From: Streptomyces nigrescens
Lineage (GTDB): Bacteria; Actinomycetota; Actinomycetes; Streptomycetales; Streptomycetaceae
Assembly: GCA_024349765.1 (NCBI GenBank)
Contig: AP026073.1
Location: 7,502,001-7,566,000 of the forward strand
Reading direction: 5' to 3'
Length of the DNA: 64,000 bases
Shown here: piece after piece, positions 51,534 through 60,069 of the stretch
Position numbering within the stretch: the first letter of the stretch is position 1
Layout of the letters: each line of letters starts with the position of its first letter
Made by a program: the position numbers and the translations under genes
The notes under the pieces: model-generated
Databases searched by the model: none
What the model was told of the DNA's origin: nothing
What the model saw: the letters and a program-made list of their open reading frames with translations, nothing else

Positions 51534-52135
51534 ACGGTGCCCTCCGGGGAGACGTGGGACCGGTACGCGCGGGACGCCGCGGCCCGGCCGGCCGGAGGCA
51601 GGCCGACGGTCGCCGTGCCGGTGACGTGGTTGCCGAGCGCGTTGGTGCCGACGATGCGGACGCGGACCTGAGCGGTGGTCCCGGCGGTGCCGACCTCGGC
51701 GATCGTTCCCGTCAACGTCATGGTGTCTCCCGGGTAGTTGGGAGCACCGAGTCGTATCGCGAGCTTCTGCAGTACGGCGGTGGGGCCGAAGTGATCGGTC
51801 AGGTAGCGGCCCACCAGCCCGTTGGTGGTGAGGATGTTCATGAAGATGTCGGGGGAGCCCTTCTCCCTGGCGAGCTCGGCATCGTGGTGGACGTCCTGGT
51901 AGTCGCGGGAGGCGAGGGCTCCGGCGACGATCAGCGTCCGGGTGATCGGGATCTCCAGGGCGGGCAGTACGTCACCGGCCCGGATGTCCGGTGCGCCGCG
52001 GCCGGGCATGGGCTGCTCAGGCATGGCCTGCTCAGACGTGCACTGTTCAGGCATGGGCTGCTCAGGCATGGACTGTTCAGGCATGGGCTGTTCAGACGTG
52101 CATTGTTCAGGCATGGGCTGTTCAGGCCTCGTCAT
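51530..52135 (-). CDS. MaoC-type (R)-enoyl-CoA hydratase (ChsH1-like) with repeat leader
   Basis: 201 residues. The first ~45 are PEQPMPEQCTSEQ repeats encoded by 15-bp DNA units (52010-52120); the hot-dog domain follows ('VAGALASRDYQDVHHDAELA', containing the catalytic Asp-x4-His pattern of MaoC hydratases, then KGSPDIFMNILTTNGLVGRY). ATG 52135 is supported by AAGGAGG at 6 nt and lies inside the 3' end of the preceding gene (14-nt overlap). In the mycobacterial igr operon, ChsH1 pairs with ChsH2 to hydrate the side-chain enoyl-CoA; both partners are here. Confidence 0.85.
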   Translation of the reverse strand: MTRPEQPMPEQCTSEQPMPEQSMPEQPMPEQCTSEQAMPEQPMPGRGAPDIRAGDVLPALEIPITRTLIVAGALASRDYQDVHHDAELAREKGSPDIFMNILTTNGLVGRYLTDHFGPTAVLQKLAIRLGAPNYPGDTMTLTGTIAEVGTAGTTAQVRVRIVGTNALGNHVTGTATVGLPPAGRAAASRAYRSHVSPEGTV

Positions 52136-53393
52136 GCTGCGCCTCCTTGGTCGGCGGCTCGGTCAGCAACGCGCCCAGTTCTTCCAGGAGTTCGGCGCCG
52201 CAGCCGAGGTGGGCGTCGAGCTGGCGGCCCCAGAGGAAGTGCCGGTGGACGGGGTGGTCGAGGTCCGCGCCGATGCCGCCGTGCAGGTGCTGGCCGGTGT
52301 GCACCACGCGCCTGCCCGCCTCGGAGGCCCACCAGGCGGCGGTCAGCGCATGTTCGTCGTACGGCAGCCCCTCGTCGTGGCGCCAGGCCGCCTCGTAGGT
52401 GGTGACGCGGATGGCCTCGGTGTCCATGTACGCGTCGGCCGCGCGGAGCAGGACCGCCTGGTTGGTGGAGAGTGGGCGGCCGAACTGTTCGCGGGTGGTG
52501 GTGTGGGCCACCGTGCGCGCCAGCGCGCCGGCACAGACCCCGGCCTGCAGCGCGGCGAAGGCGATGCGTGCGCACGCGAGCACGTCGTCGTACGGGGTCG
52601 GGGGCCGGTCCGCGGGTCTGTCCCGCCGTGTCCCGTCGAGCCGCTCGGCCTGCGCGCCGCCCTCCGGGTGCTCCGCCCGCTTCCCGCCCAGCCGCTCGGC
52701 CCGCTTCCCGTCGAGCCACTCGGTCCGCGTCCCGCCCAGACGCTCGGCCCGCGTTCCGTCAAGCGTGAGCCGTCCCGCCGCCCAGGGCGCGGTGGTCTCC
52801 ACGGGCTCGACCCGGGCGTCCGCGACGTGCACCAGCCAGAGCGCCCGCTCCGCGTCCGGGACCAGTACGTGGGTGGCGTCACGCAACCACGGCACGACGG
52901 GGACGACGCCGGTCAGCCACCCGGTACCGTCCACGGCCGCCTGCCCGGAGGAGGCCGCTGAGGCCGCTGAGGCTACTGAGGCCGCTGAGGCGACGTCCGT
53001 AGCCCTCTTGGCGACTCCCGTGGCCGCGGTGACGGCGCCCCGCGCCGGGAATGCGCCGGTGGCCACCGCGGTGCCGTCCCGCAGCGCCGGCAGCAGCCGT
53101 GTCCGCTGTTCCTCCGTGCCGTGCCGGGCGACGGCCAGCACGCCGTACGCGCAGGTCGCCGCGAGCGGTACCTGCGCGGTGGTGCGGCCCTGCTCCTCCA
53201 GGACCAGCGCCAGTCCCAGCAGCCCGATCTCCTCGACGGCCGCCGGCAGTCCGGCCGCGCACAACGCCTTCCAGAGCTCGGCGTCCGAGGCGGTACCGGC
53301 CTCCGTGAGCCGGTCGTGCGTGGCGAGGTCGGCGAAGATCCGCGCCGCGAGCTGCTGGGCGGCGGACTGCTCCTCGGTGGGCGTGAAATCCAT
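52122..53393 (-). CDS. Acyl-CoA dehydrogenase, FadE28-like subunit, with repeat insert
   Basis: 423 residues. The N-terminal helical domain starts MDFTPTEEQSAAQQLAARIF; the C-terminal domain has 'REQFGRPLSTNQAVLLRAAD' and 'VHTGQHLHGGIGADLDHPVH'. The middle beta-domain is interrupted by AAS repeats (from 9-bp units) and by ERLGG/DGKRAE repeats (30-bp units, 52620-52760). Start 6 nt after the previous stop. In M. tuberculosis FadE28 and FadE29 form one heterotetrameric dehydrogenase acting on the cholesterol propionyl side chain; the partner gene lies two genes upstream here. Confidence 0.82.
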   Translation of the reverse strand: MDFTPTEEQSAAQQLAARIFADLATHDRLTEAGTASDAELWKALCAAGLPAAVEEIGLLGLALVLEEQGRTTAQVPLAATCAYGVLAVARHGTEEQRTRLLPALRDGTAVATGAFPARGAVTAATGVAKRATDVASAASVASAASAASSGQAAVDGTGWLTGVVPVVPWLRDATHVLVPDAERALWLVHVADARVEPVETTAPWAAGRLTLDGTRAERLGGTRTEWLDGKRAERLGGKRAEHPEGGAQAERLDGTRRDRPADRPPTPYDDVLACARIAFAALQAGVCAGALARTVAHTTTREQFGRPLSTNQAVLLRAADAYMDTEAIRVTTYEAAWRHDEGLPYDEHALTAAWWASEAGRRVVHTGQHLHGGIGADLDHPVHRHFLWGRQLDAHLGCGAELLEELGALLTEPPTKEAQHDEA

Positions 53394-53399
53394 CAGCCC

Positions 53400-54473
53400 T
53401 CAGCCCTCCCCACGGGAGACCGGCCGCTGCAACGTCTCGTCCACGCGGAAGACCGGTAGCTCCAACTCCTCGTCCACGCACCGGAATTCGAGGCGCACGG
53501 GCATCCCGATCCGCACCTTGTCGTAGGGCACGCCGATCACGTTGCTGACCATCCGCACGCCCTCGGCGAGTTCGATGAGGCCCACCGCATAGGGCGGGTC
53601 GAAGGCCGGGAAGGGCGGGTGGTGCATCACCACGTACGAGTAGACGGTGCCGGTGCCGCTCGCCTCGACCGTGTCCCACTCGGGGGAGCCGCACGCCTGG
53701 CAGCCGGGGAGCCAGGGGAAGCGCAGCGTCCGGCAACCTCCGCACCGCTGTATCAGCAGCGTGTGCCGGCTGACGCCCTCCCAGAATCCGGCGTTGTCCC
53801 GGTTGATCACCGGCCGCGGCCGCCGCGCCTTCGCCAGTGCCTGCACCTGCACCCGCATCTGCGACTGCATCTGCGGCTGCGACTGCGGCTGCGGCTGTGC
53901 CGTTGGCGGGCCCTTACGACGCGCCGGCGGCGGGGCGTACTTGAGGATCCGGAAGCGGTGCGTCCCGGCCAGTTCCCCGTTCGCCCGGATGTCCATCCGC
54001 GTCGTGACGAAGTGGCCGGTGCCCAGCTTGGTGGTCTTGCGCTCCGATACCGACTCGATCACCGCGTCGAAGGTGATCTGGTCGCCCGGCCGCAGCGGCC
54101 GCAGATACTCCTGCTCGCAGTCGGTCGCCACCACGGCCGCGTAGCCGGCGCCGTCGAGCAGCGCGGACAGCTCGTCGTACGCCCCCGAGCGGCCCTGATG
54201 GCCGGAGAGCCCGCCCATCGTCCACGCCTGGAGCATCGTCGGCGGGGCGATCGCGTCCGGTCCCTCGTACGCCGGGTTGACGTCCCCCATCGCCTCGCAC
54301 CAGTGCCGGATCATCGCCGCGTTGACCGGGTCCTTCCCGACCCCGGCGGTGGCCGCGGGCCGCCCCTCGTACGCCTTCAGCCGCTCGTACAGACCCCGGG
54401 TGGCCGTCCCCTCACCGGCGCCCCCGGCCCCCGCCCGCTCTTCGCTGCCCCCGGTGGCCGTCATCGCCGTCAT
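53400..54473 (-). CDS. MaoC-DUF35 fusion (ChsH2-like)
   Basis: 357 residues. The N-terminal hot-dog domain (~30-175) reads 'MIRHWCEAMGDVNPAYEGPD' and LRPGDQITFDAVIESVSERK. A Gln/Pro/Met-rich linker (QPQPQSQPQMQSQM) leads to a DUF35 domain with a rubredoxin-like zinc ribbon (RCGGCRTLRFPWLPGCQACG) and an OB fold ('SYVVMHHPPFPAFDPPYAVG'). ATG 54473 overlaps the previous stop (ATGA) and follows GGAGGGG. This exact two-domain build is known from ChsH2, whose DUF35 part binds Ltp2. Confidence 0.87.
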   Translation of the reverse strand: MTAMTATGGSEERAGAGGAGEGTATRGLYERLKAYEGRPAATAGVGKDPVNAAMIRHWCEAMGDVNPAYEGPDAIAPPTMLQAWTMGGLSGHQGRSGAYDELSALLDGAGYAAVVATDCEQEYLRPLRPGDQITFDAVIESVSERKTTKLGTGHFVTTRMDIRANGELAGTHRFRILKYAPPPARRKGPPTAQPQPQSQPQMQSQMRVQVQALAKARRPRPVINRDNAGFWEGVSRHTLLIQRCGGCRTLRFPWLPGCQACGSPEWDTVEASGTGTVYSYVVMHHPPFPAFDPPYAVGLIELAEGVRMVSNVIGVPYDKVRIGMPVRLEFRCVDEELELPVFRVDETLQRPVSRGEG

Positions 54474-55780
54474 CGCCGTCCCCTCCGCATCCCAAGCCGC
54501 ATCGTCGCGACGATCTCCCGCTGGACCTCGCTCACGCCGCCCCCGAACGTGTTGATCTGCGCCGCGCGGTTCATCCGCTCCAGTTCGCCGTCCCCTCCGC
54601 CGTTCCCTCCACCGTTCCCTCCGCCGTCCCCGAACGCGCCCGGTGAACCGGCCCGCACCAGGGCGGCGTCGCCGACCACCTCCTGGCACATCCGGTAGAC
54701 CTCGACCGCACTCTCCGTCCCGGCGAACTTGACCCCGCTGGCATCGCCGGGGCTGAGCCTCCCGGCGCCCACCTCACCGACCAGCCGCCAGTTCAGCAGC
54801 CGGGTCGCTGCCAGCCGGGCGTGCACCTCGGCGAGCCGCGACCGGACCCACGGACGGTCCGCCGGCCGCTCCCCGGTCTCCGGGTCGGCGGTCCGGGCGT
54901 GCTCCAGCGCCGCGCGGTACGCGTCCTCGGCCTGCATTCCGATCGCGGCCAACGCCACGCGCTCGTGGTTCAGTTGGTTGGTGATCAGCTGCCAGCCGGC
55001 GTTCTCCTCGCCGACGAGGTTGCCGGCCGGGACGCGTACGTCGTCGTAGTACGTGGCGGTGGTCCGCAGCCCGCCGACCGTCTCGATCGGCGTCCAGGAG
55101 AAGCCCGTCGCACCGGTCGGCACAAGGATGATCGAGATGCCCTTGTGCTTGGGTGCGTCGGGGTCGGTACGGCAGGCCAGCCAGATCCAGTCGGCCTGGT
55201 GGGCGTTACTGGTGAAGATCTTGGCACCGTTGATCAGCCAGTGACCGTCGCCCTCGCCGGCGGCCCCAACGGCAGCCCCACTACCGGACCCGTCGCCGGC
55301 CCCGCCGCCGGACCCGCCGCCGTTTTCGCACCCCGGCCCCTGCCGCCCCTCCGTATCAGAGGCTCGCACGCGCACCGCCCGCGTACGGAGCGCCGCGAGG
55401 TCCGTACCGGCCTCCGGCTCCGTATAACCGATCGCGAAGACGATCTCGCCCCGGAGGATCCGCGGCAGGAAGAACTCCTTCTGCCGCCGCGTGCCGTACT
55501 TCATCAGGGTCGGCCCGACGGTGTTGAGGGTGACCATGGAGACCGGGGCGCCGGCGCGGTACGCCTCGTCGAAGAAGACGAACTGCTCGTCGGGGCCGCG
55601 CCCCCGCCCGCCGTACTCCGTCGGCCAGCCGAGGCCGAGCATGCCGTCGCCGCCGATCCGGCGCAGCACCGCACGTTGCGCGGCGGTGTCCGCCGGCACC
55701 CCGTTCGGCATCACGTCCCGGAAGTACGCGCGGAGTTCGGCACGCAGGCGCTCCTGGCGCGCGGTGGGGGCGAGGTGCAC
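54470..55780 (-). CDS. Acyl-CoA dehydrogenase, FadE29-like, first gene of the operon
   Basis: 436 residues, FAD-dependent. Conserved stretches: 'GLGWPTEYGGRGRGPDEQFV', 'FAIGYTEPEAGTDLAALRTR' (substrate/FAD loop), WLINGAKIFTSNAHQADWIW, 'QLITNQLNHERVALAAIGMQ', and NTFGGGVSEVQREIVATMRL near the end. Two inserts of Gly/Ser/Asn repeats interrupt it. GTG 55780 follows GGGGAGG; the frame is open 93 nt further without a ribosome site. A perfect 18-bp-arm palindrome lies about 100 nt upstream. Four coupled or closely spaced genes follow. Confidence 0.88.
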   Translation of the reverse strand: MHLAPTARQERLRAELRAYFRDVMPNGVPADTAAQRAVLRRIGGDGMLGLGWPTEYGGRGRGPDEQFVFFDEAYRAGAPVSMVTLNTVGPTLMKYGTRRQKEFFLPRILRGEIVFAIGYTEPEAGTDLAALRTRAVRVRASDTEGRQGPGCENGGGSGGGAGDGSGSGAAVGAAGEGDGHWLINGAKIFTSNAHQADWIWLACRTDPDAPKHKGISIILVPTGATGFSWTPIETVGGLRTTATYYDDVRVPAGNLVGEENAGWQLITNQLNHERVALAAIGMQAEDAYRAALEHARTADPETGERPADRPWVRSRLAEVHARLAATRLLNWRLVGEVGAGRLSPGDASGVKFAGTESAVEVYRMCQEVVGDAALVRAGSPGAFGDGGGNGGGNGGGDGELERMNRAAQINTFGGGVSEVQREIVATMRLGMRRGRR

Positions 55781-55882
55781 GTCGACGGCCTCCCCTTCTG
55801 TGGCCCGATACCGGCGGGCCGATGGCCCGGCGACCTGACGGTCCGGCGAACCGGCGAACCGAACGCCCCTCACGCACGCACA

Positions 55883-55923
55883 AGTGAGCGGGTTTCTGAC
55901 TGTCCGTCAGAAACCCGCTCACT
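55883..55923. promoter_or_regulatory. Long perfect palindrome, operator of the igr-like operon
   Basis: Arms AGTGAGCGGGTTTCTGAC (55883-55900) and GTCAGAAACCCGCTCACT (55906-55923), spacer TGTCC. The central TCTGAC/GTCAGA form is typical of TetR-family operators. It lies just upstream of the first operon gene; no regulator gene is adjacent. It could also form a stem in RNA. Confidence 0.7.
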
Positions 55924-56026
55924 GTCAAGGCCGGTGCGGTGAACCCCGGAGCAGCCCATGCCCTCGGTGCCGACCTCGACGTATCACCCCTCGTTCAGCC
56001 GCCACTCCCCATACGGCGGCCCCGGG

Positions 56027-56335
56027 TCAGCCGATGTTGTTCCCGAAGCTGACGGTGGCGTTGTCCTGGTCGATGGCCGTGAAACCGGACCCGTTGACGC
56101 TCGCGGTGTTGTTCTGATTGGAGGCGCCGGCACCGTTGGCGACCTGCTGACCGTTGGTCGCATTGCCGTGGTTGTCGCCGCCGATGAGAACGCCCCCCTG
56201 GCTCGTCGACGCCGCATTCGACCCGTTGTTCGCAAAGCCGCCGTTGTCGGCCTGCGCCACGCCGGAAAGGAGCGCCACCGCGAAGGGCAGTGCGGCGGCC
56301 ACAGCGAGGACGCGGGCGGTACGGGTGCTTGCCAT
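56027..56335 (-). CDS. Asn/Gly-rich small secreted protein
   Basis: 102 residues with a signal peptide (MASTRTARVLAVAAALPFAV, cut after AQA). The mature part is rich in Asn, Gly, Ser and Gln ('NNGSNAASTSQGGVLIGGDN', 'NHGNATNGQQVANGAGASNQ'), no Cys, resembling amyloid/curlin-like repeats or other surface proteins of aerial mycelium. ATG 56335 follows AGGAGG perfectly. No family can be named. Confidence 0.78.
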   Translation of the reverse strand: MASTRTARVLAVAAALPFAVALLSGVAQADNGGFANNGSNAASTSQGGVLIGGDNHGNATNGQQVANGAGASNQNNTASVNGSGFTAIDQDNATVSFGNNIG

Positions 56336-56746
56336 GTCAATTCCTCCTACGGAACACAACTTCTGGATCCGACCTGCCGGACCGGGCCCGCCGGGCCTGA
56401 TCACGCCTGGTCAATTGCGGGAACTCCGTTGGTCCATCGGGTAGTTGGCCGGCCACCACGATGCTTGCCTCGACGTCGCGAACTCAGGATTGCCCAGGAA
56501 ACCCTCGCGAATCCGCCACGAAGAGCCGATTCGCCCGCAAGCATGAGGAACCCTGGGTAAACCCCGCTGCATCACGTCGACCCACCTCCGCCCCACGGCG
56601 AGGACACGACCCGCCGGCGCCCCTCCCCCCACAGGGGGTGAGCATCCCCACCCGTCCGACACCCGTCCGACCTAGACACCCGGCGCACAAACCCTCCGTC
56701 GCGCGCCCCCCTTCCCTTCGTCGAACATCCGTACGAAAATAACGCC
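56336..56746. other. Divergent intergenic region, no gene supported
   Basis: 411 bases between the Asn-rich secreted protein and the Prim-Pol gene. A Pro/Arg/Ser-rich plus frame (56461-56742) lacks a ribosome site and looks compositional. The A/T-richer stretch CGTACGAAAATAACGCC before 56747 may be a leaderless promoter. Confidence 0.45.
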
Positions 56747-58063
56747 ATGGCAGCCCTGCACCTACGCCATACCGAGCCACCGACCTCCGGGGGGCCGCAG
56801 TCACCGGCCGACGGGCGGCCGCAGCCTCCGGTCGACGAGCGCTCCCAGGCCCCGGCCGACGCGCGACGGAAACGACCGGCCGACGCGCGTCTGCAAGCGC
56901 CACCGACCGACGCGCCCGACGCGACCGCCGCAGGGTGGCAAGCGCCACCGACCGCCGACCCGTCACGCCCACCCACCCCCGAGCAGCGGGCACCCCGAAC
57001 CACACCCCCCTCGCGCCCTGCGCGCCCCTCGATCCCCTCGCATCCACCGACCACCGACCCGCCGCACCCCGCTAGCGGCAGCGGCGGCAGCAGCAGCGGC
57101 AGCAGCGGCAGCAGCAGCAGCCGCAGCTCCGCCAGCCCCCACCACCCCGCCCTCACCCCACCCCCCAACGCCCACACCGCCGCCCTGACCGAAGCGTTCA
57201 TGGCCGCCGAGCGCGGCTACCCCGTCATCCCGCTCACCCGCGCCAAGCTGCCCGCCCTCCGGTCCCCGCACCGTGGGCACCCCGAGGTCCCGCCCTGCCA
57301 CGGCGGCTGCGGCCGTCTCGGGCACGGTGTCCACGACGCGGGCACCGACCCGTTCACCATCCGCCGCATGTTCGCCGCCGCCCCCTGGGCCACCGGCTAC
57401 GGCATCGCCTGCGGCCTGCCACCGCACCACCTCATAGGTCTCGACCTCGACACCAAGAACGGCGCCGACGGCCTCACCGCCCTGCTGTTCCTCGCCGAGG
57501 CGCACGATTTCCCGGTCCCGCCGACGATCATGGTCCGCACCCCCAGCGGCGGCCGGCACGTCTGGTTCACCGGCCCGCCGTCCCCGCCCGTCCCGAACTC
57601 GGTCGGCCGCCTCGCCCCCGGTATCGACGTCCGCGGAGCGGGCGGCTATCTGGTCGGCCCCGGCTCACTCACCACCCACGGCCGCTACGTCCTCGCCCCG
57701 AACGCCCCGGCCCGCCCCGCTCCCGCCCCCAGCGCCCTGCTCACGCTGCTCACGGACCCGCTCCTGGCCCCCCTCACGCCCACCCGGCGCGCCTCCCCGC
57801 AGCACACCGGTGCCGGATACGAGCCCCCGCCCGGCGTCCCGCCCCAGCCCGCCGCGGCGCTCGTACGCTTCGTGCGCTCCTCCCCGGTCGGCCAGCGCAA
57901 CGCCCGGCTCTTCTGGGCCGCCTGCCGCGCCTACGAGGACGGCCTCGGCCCGGAGCTCGCCGCCCGCCTGACCGAGGCCGCCTGCCACACCGGCCTCCCC
58001 GAACACGAGGCCCGCGCCACCATCGCCTCAGCGTCCCGCCGGCACCATGAGCAGCCGTGCTGA
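56747..58063 (+). CDS. Prim-Pol (bifunctional DNA primase/polymerase) family protein
   Basis: 438 residues. Residues 1-140 are Pro/Ala/Arg repeats and a Ser/Gly linker. The Prim-Pol domain (~145-345) shows 'AAERGYPVIPLTRAKLPALR', a CHGGCGRLGHG Cys/His cluster, the catalytic acidic pair in GLDLDTKNGADG and the His in SGGRHVWFTG, then 'RLAPGIDVRGAGGYLVGPGS'. The C-terminus has 'GQRNARLFWAACRAYEDGLG', usual in actinobacterial relatives. ATG 56747 has no ribosome site, so it may be leaderless or start nearer the domain. Probably a chromosomal stand-alone gene; no helicase is adjacent. Confidence 0.78.
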   Translation: MAALHLRHTEPPTSGGPQSPADGRPQPPVDERSQAPADARRKRPADARLQAPPTDAPDATAAGWQAPPTADPSRPPTPEQRAPRTTPPSRPARPSIPSHPPTTDPPHPASGSGGSSSGSSGSSSSRSSASPHHPALTPPPNAHTAALTEAFMAAERGYPVIPLTRAKLPALRSPHRGHPEVPPCHGGCGRLGHGVHDAGTDPFTIRRMFAAAPWATGYGIACGLPPHHLIGLDLDTKNGADGLTALLFLAEAHDFPVPPTIMVRTPSGGRHVWFTGPPSPPVPNSVGRLAPGIDVRGAGGYLVGPGSLTTHGRYVLAPNAPARPAPAPSALLTLLTDPLLAPLTPTRRASPQHTGAGYEPPPGVPPQPAAALVRFVRSSPVGQRNARLFWAACRAYEDGLGPELAARLTEAACHTGLPEHEARATIASASRRHHEQPC

Positions 58064-58104
58064 CCTGACTTGACCTGACCCGACTTGACCTGACCTGACT
58101 GCCC
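58061..58104 (+). repeat. CCTGACTTGA-type short tandem repeats
   Basis: Overlapping 5- and 10-bp TGACC/TGACT units run between the convergent Prim-Pol and methyltransferase genes. No hairpin of note. Confidence 0.55.
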
Positions 58105-58180
58105 TGCCCCCACCCCAACACCCCAGAGCGGCGCGCCCAAGCCACCCATGCGAAGGGCGCGCTACCCAAAGGCGAGCCCG

Positions 58181-58957
58181 TCACCGCACCCGCTCCGGCT
58201 TCCTCCCCTCGATCAGAAACCGCGTCGTGTGCGCCACGAACGACCCCTCCCGCCGAATCTCCCCGTCCAACTCCCGCAGCCGTTCGCGGTATTGCTCCAC
58301 GCTGAACCCCGGCACCATCCACACCACCTTCCGCAGGAAATAAATAACCGCCCCGATGTCGAAGAACTCGGTCCGCAACGACTCGGCCCGCAGATCGACC
58401 ACCTCCAGCCCGGCCGCCTCCGCCGCCCGCCGCGCGTCCTCGGGGTGCCGCGCCCGCCGTACGTCCTCCGGCTGCGGCCCGAGGAAGTACTCCACCAGCT
58501 CGAAAACGCTCGCCGGCCCCACCTGTTGAGAGAAATAGGTCCCCCCGGGCCGCAGCACCCGCGCGATCTCCTCCCACCACACCGTCACCGGATGACGGCT
58601 CGTCACCAGATCGAAGGCCGCATCGGCGAACGGCAGCGGCGGCTCATCCGCATCGGCCACCACGACCGCACCGAGCGGATGCAACAGCGCGGTGGCCTTG
58701 GCGATGTTCGGCGGCCAGGACTCCGTGGCCACCATCACCGGCGGCAACTTCGGAGCCCCGGCCAGCACCTCCCCACCCCCCGTCTGGATGTCCAGCGCCG
58801 CCCCCACCCGCGCCAACCGCTCCCCCATCGCCCGCTGATACCCCCAAGAGGGCCGCTCCTCCGTAGCCCTCCCCTCCAGCCACGAAAAGTCCCACCCCTC
58901 CACCGACACGGCCTCCGCCTCGGCAACCAATTCCTCAAACGCCCGCATATGACTCAT
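58181..58957 (-). CDS. SAM-dependent methyltransferase
   Basis: Class I methyltransferase, 258 residues. Motif I is LDIQTGGGEVLAG, motif II/III 'AVVVADADEPPLPFADAAFD', then LVTSRHPVTVWWEEIARVLR and 'PGGTYFSQQVGPASVFELVE'. The first ~55 residues include 'WDFSWLEGRATEERPSWGYQ', as in a Streptomyces subgroup. ATG 58957 follows G-rich sequence; the frame is open further upstream but that part is antisense to the next gene. Substrate unknown. Confidence 0.85.
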   Translation of the reverse strand: MSHMRAFEELVAEAEAVSVEGWDFSWLEGRATEERPSWGYQRAMGERLARVGAALDIQTGGGEVLAGAPKLPPVMVATESWPPNIAKATALLHPLGAVVVADADEPPLPFADAAFDLVTSRHPVTVWWEEIARVLRPGGTYFSQQVGPASVFELVEYFLGPQPEDVRRARHPEDARRAAEAAGLEVVDLRAESLRTEFFDIGAVIYFLRKVVWMVPGFSVEQYRERLRELDGEIRREGSFVAHTTRFLIEGRKPERVR

Positions 58958-59006
58958 ACCCCCACACTTCCCCCAGCCGCCCCACAGCGCCACCCATTTA
59001 TCCCCA

Positions 59007-59079
59007 CCTCGAAGACGAACCCTCTGACGACACCTCGACCGACGAAACCTCGACTGACGAACCCTCGACCGAAGCACCG
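59007..59079. repeat. ~15-bp CCTCGACYGACGAA tandem repeats
   Basis: Four to five imperfect units in the divergent spacer between the methyltransferase and the following plus-strand gene. Confidence 0.55.
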
Positions 59080-59153
59080 CTCCACACCCCAACTCCCCTC
59101 CCCTGCACCGCCGTTCCCCGGCGATGTCAGTGCGGATGGCTAAGGTCGGCCCC

Positions 59154-59702
59154 ATGAGCAGAGGGAACTGGAGCGCCAAGGACATCAGGGAAGCGCGCGA
59201 GCTGGACGTACTGCGGTCGGAGAACGACGTCCTGCCCCTGTGGCTGCGTGAACAGCAGTCGCGGTTCTCGACGTGGGTGCAGGACATCGGCGGTCCGTGG
59301 GACTTCTCCCCCGAGTCATTGGATCTCCTGGAGGACGTGGTGCGGGAGAGGTTCCGCTCGGCGGAGGAGTTCCGGGAGCAGGAGGACGAGGCGTTCCTGC
59401 AGGTCGCCGCCTGGTATCTCGGGGAGGTGCACAACCACTACCGAGGCACCCAGTGGCAGATACACCCCGACGGAAAAGGCCACTTCCGGTGGAAGTCGTA
59501 CCCCTTCGTCATCCCCCCGTGGGACCGGCTGGACGACTACGAGGACGAGGACGGCATCGAGTACGACGCCCGCCCCACCGTCGACCCCCTCAGCAGCCTC
59601 CGACTCGTGCTACTGGAGCCCTACGAGCGACCGTACCCGGGCCAAACGCTACGCAGCGAACTGGACGCCTACGAGACGAAGACCGAAAACAGGGGCGGCT
59701 GA
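59154..59702 (+). CDS. Hypothetical acidic protein
   Basis: 182 residues, soluble and rich in Glu, Asp and aromatic residues: 'FSTWVQDIGGPWDFSPESLD', 'QVAAWYLGEVHNHYRGTQWQ', 'WDRLDDYEDEDGIEYDARPT'. I recognise no family with certainty; it resembles small Streptomyces proteins of immunity/toxin-neighbour type, but no toxin is near. ATG 59154 is chosen; ATG 59124 is in frame and possible. Neither has a good ribosome site. Confidence 0.65.
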   Translation: MSRGNWSAKDIREARELDVLRSENDVLPLWLREQQSRFSTWVQDIGGPWDFSPESLDLLEDVVRERFRSAEEFREQEDEAFLQVAAWYLGEVHNHYRGTQWQIHPDGKGHFRWKSYPFVIPPWDRLDDYEDEDGIEYDARPTVDPLSSLRLVLLEPYERPYPGQTLRSELDAYETKTENRGG

Positions 59703-60069
59703 CCCAGCGGCCCCCGGCGCTCCGCCCCCCCCCAATCGCCTCGCCAGACATCCACCAGACATCCACCACCCCCCCCAGACACCCGTCAGGCAACCTCAGG
59801 CATCCGCCAGACACCCGTCAGCGCCCTCCTGGCCTGCGCAGTCCCGGCCTGGGCACCGCCCCACGGAGGTCAAGAACGCACCGACTCGCGAACGCCGGCA
59901 TATCAGTACAAAATGTCGATTTATGGGGCGTATAGGGGGAGGCCTCTGGCAGAGCAGCTCGCCGGACCCCAGTAGTCGCCCCGCGAACGGCCGCGTCGCC
60001 CGCCGTACCGCATCCCGAGTCCCGAGGCCCCGCCCCGGCATCTGCCCGAACCAGCAGGAAGGCTTCCGC
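59703..60069. other. Spacer with short repeats, no gene seen
   Basis: Contains ~12-bp repeats CAGACATCCAC and CAGACACCCGTCAG (59748-59822), then the A/T-richer CAGTACAAAATGTCGATTTATGG (59905-59927, quoted here in part), a plausible promoter for the next gene. Confidence 0.45.
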
